7,607 nt of DNA from Clostridia bacterium. GTDB taxonomy: Bacteria; Bacillota; Clostridia; Oscillospirales; Acutalibacteraceae. A program made the translations under genes and the position numbers. Below are positions 7,204 to 7,607 of the stretch, in pieces. The notes below the pieces were generated by a model. That model worked only from the letters and a program-made list of their open reading frames with translations, did no database searches and was not told the DNA's origin. The DNA is taken from positions 1-7,607 of the forward strand of contig CAAGHB010000027.1 of the NCBI GenBank assembly GCA_900769535.1, read 5' to 3'. How positions within the stretch are numbered: position 1 is the first letter of the stretch; every line of letters begins with the position of its first letter.

Positions 7204-7244
7204 CCTCAAACTTTTGCTAACTTAGAATCCAAGTTGTTCATGAA

Positions 7245-7355
7245 TTAAAGATCGATAGGACCTTCGTTTTCGCCATATTCAATATCAGGCACTGAACCAG
7301 TCATGATTTCTTCAACTTCGAACTCTACCATTTCCATTTTCGGCATTTCAAACAT
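7245..7355 (-). CDS. Small acidic peptide of 36 residues, uncharacterised
   Basis: A short gene with full expression signals: GGAGGTG at 7362-7368 sits 6 bases before the ATG, a perfect promoter lies upstream and a hairpin terminator downstream. The protein opens MFEMPKMEMVEFEVEEIM, continues TGSVPDIEYG and ends in NEGPIDL. It has 11 acidic residues against one Lys, four Met in the first nine positions, no Cys, no membrane segment and no signal peptide. Residues 7-18 alternate acidic and hydrophobic side chains, as in an amphipathic strand. The layout xxPxxE, then hydrophobic-E-F-E, then E-I-x-T-x-S, reminds me of short proteins seen repeatedly in clostridial genomes; this is memory, not a search. 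A leader-like N-part, a TGS hinge and a variable acidic C-part would also suit a precursor peptide, but there is no modifying enzyme or exporter gene visible. Function unknown. Other starts (Met4, Met7, Met9) are possible but lack the well-placed ribosome site. Confidence 0.75.
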   Translation of the reverse strand: MFEMPKMEMVEFEVEEIMTGSVPDIEYGENEGPIDL

Positions 7356-7373
7356 CTGTTTCACCTCCATAAA

Positions 7374-7394
7374 AATGTTTCCACACAAAACATT
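7374..7394. repeat. Inverted repeat over the transcription start of the small peptide gene
   Basis: A perfect 7-bp inverted repeat (7374-7380 AATGTTT, 7388-7394 AAACATT) with a 7-base spacer. It overlaps the last bases of the -10 box and the expected transcription start near 7385. Its position suits a repressor operator; chance is not excluded because the arms are AT-rich. Confidence 0.4.
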
Positions 7395-7420
7395 ATAACT
7401 ACTCTGTTATATTATGTCAA
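7392..7420 (-). promoter_or_regulatory. Perfect consensus sigma-A promoter for the small peptide gene
   Basis: TTGACA (7415-7420) and TATAAT (7392-7397) on the minus strand, exactly 17 bases apart: both boxes and the spacing are consensus. The leader from about 7385 to the ATG is about 30 bases. The promoter starts 20 bases after the stop of the upstream gene, with no terminator between, so the peptide could also be read from the upstream transcript. Confidence 0.9.
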
Positions 7421-7440
7421 GTGTTTTTTTACCAAATAAA

Positions 7441-7607
7441 TTATTTAGTCAAGTATGCCTTTGCTGAATCGCCGAACTTGATAAGTGCCTGGCTGAGATT
7501 CTTAATGCTCTCGCCCATGGTTGAAGTACCAACTACATACGATTCGATTGAGTAAACGGCTGTGTTAGACATCTGTTCACCGTCTGCGTTATAGAGGGTG
7601 AAGTTTA
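7441..7607 (-). CDS. C-terminal end of a probable secreted or cell-surface protein (5' part outside window)
   Basis: An open frame enters from the right edge and ends at TAA 7441-7443, giving the last 54 residues. Visible are FTLYNADGEQ, a YSIESYV segment, and the ending NLSQALIKFGDSAKAYLTK. The spacing of a Y-S/K-x-x-x-Y segment followed by a helix with ALIKFGDSAKAYL matches, from memory, a C-terminal module found in large extracellular proteins of clostridia (the usual form is close to LLxYGxAAQxYF). Seen: the frame and stop. Inferred: surface or secreted location. The rest of the protein, and so its activity, cannot be judged. It lies on the same strand as the small peptide gene, 85 bases upstream of it. 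Confidence 0.65.
   Translation of the reverse strand, partial: NFTLYNADGEQMSNTAVYSIESYVVGTSTMGESIKNLSQALIKFGDSAKAYLTK

Noticed and set aside
7205..7241. Eleven-codon minus-strand frame (ATG to TGA) between the peptide gene and its terminator
   Set aside because: No ribosome binding site precedes it and the sequence has no distinguishing feature; probably just 3' untranslated RNA.
7168..7420. Toxin-antitoxin or bacteriocin locus
   Set aside because: Only one small frame is present, it has no hydrophobic or basic toxin character, no double-glycine leader and no Cys, and no immunity, export or maturation gene is seen.

Overview
The window looks like chromosomal DNA of a low-to-mid GC Gram-positive anaerobe, most likely a clostridial (Oscillospiraceae/Ruminococcaceae-type) gut bacterium. 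This is inferred from strong GGAGG ribosome binding sites, consensus sigma-A promoters, a CsbB/YfhO-type envelope glycosylation pair, a lipoprotein with a Gram-positive style signal peptide, and the C-terminal end of a surface protein of a kind common in clostridia. It is not proven by any marker gene. No tRNA, rRNA, insertion sequence, CRISPR array or phage gene is visible.

Left part (1-4654, all minus strand): yfhO-family membrane protein, then a family 2 glycosyltransferase one base downstream, then, behind its own promoter, a GH57-like protein that runs off the left edge. The glycosyltransferase and YfhO are the two catalytic halves of the known lipid-linked sugar system: the first would load a sugar onto undecaprenyl phosphate, and the second would move it onto an outside acceptor such as lipoteichoic acid. 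The flippase that normally sits between them is not in this window.

Middle (4655-5433): a 153-base divergent control region whose two promoters overlap physically, then yfbR (5'-deoxynucleotidase) on the plus strand, ending in a strong hairpin that serves both converging transcripts.

Right part (5434-7607, all minus strand): a compact formate/nitrite-transporter family channel, a lipoprotein of unknown function, a free-standing 36-codon acidic peptide gene with a perfect promoter, perfect ribosome binding site and its own terminator, and the last 54 codons of a probable surface protein. The small peptide unit (about 7168-7420) is the most unusual item: it is too short for routine gene calling and resembles a recurrent, uncharacterised type of clostridial mini-protein or a leader/precursor peptide. 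I see no maturation enzyme beside it, so a peptide-modification system cannot be claimed from this window alone.
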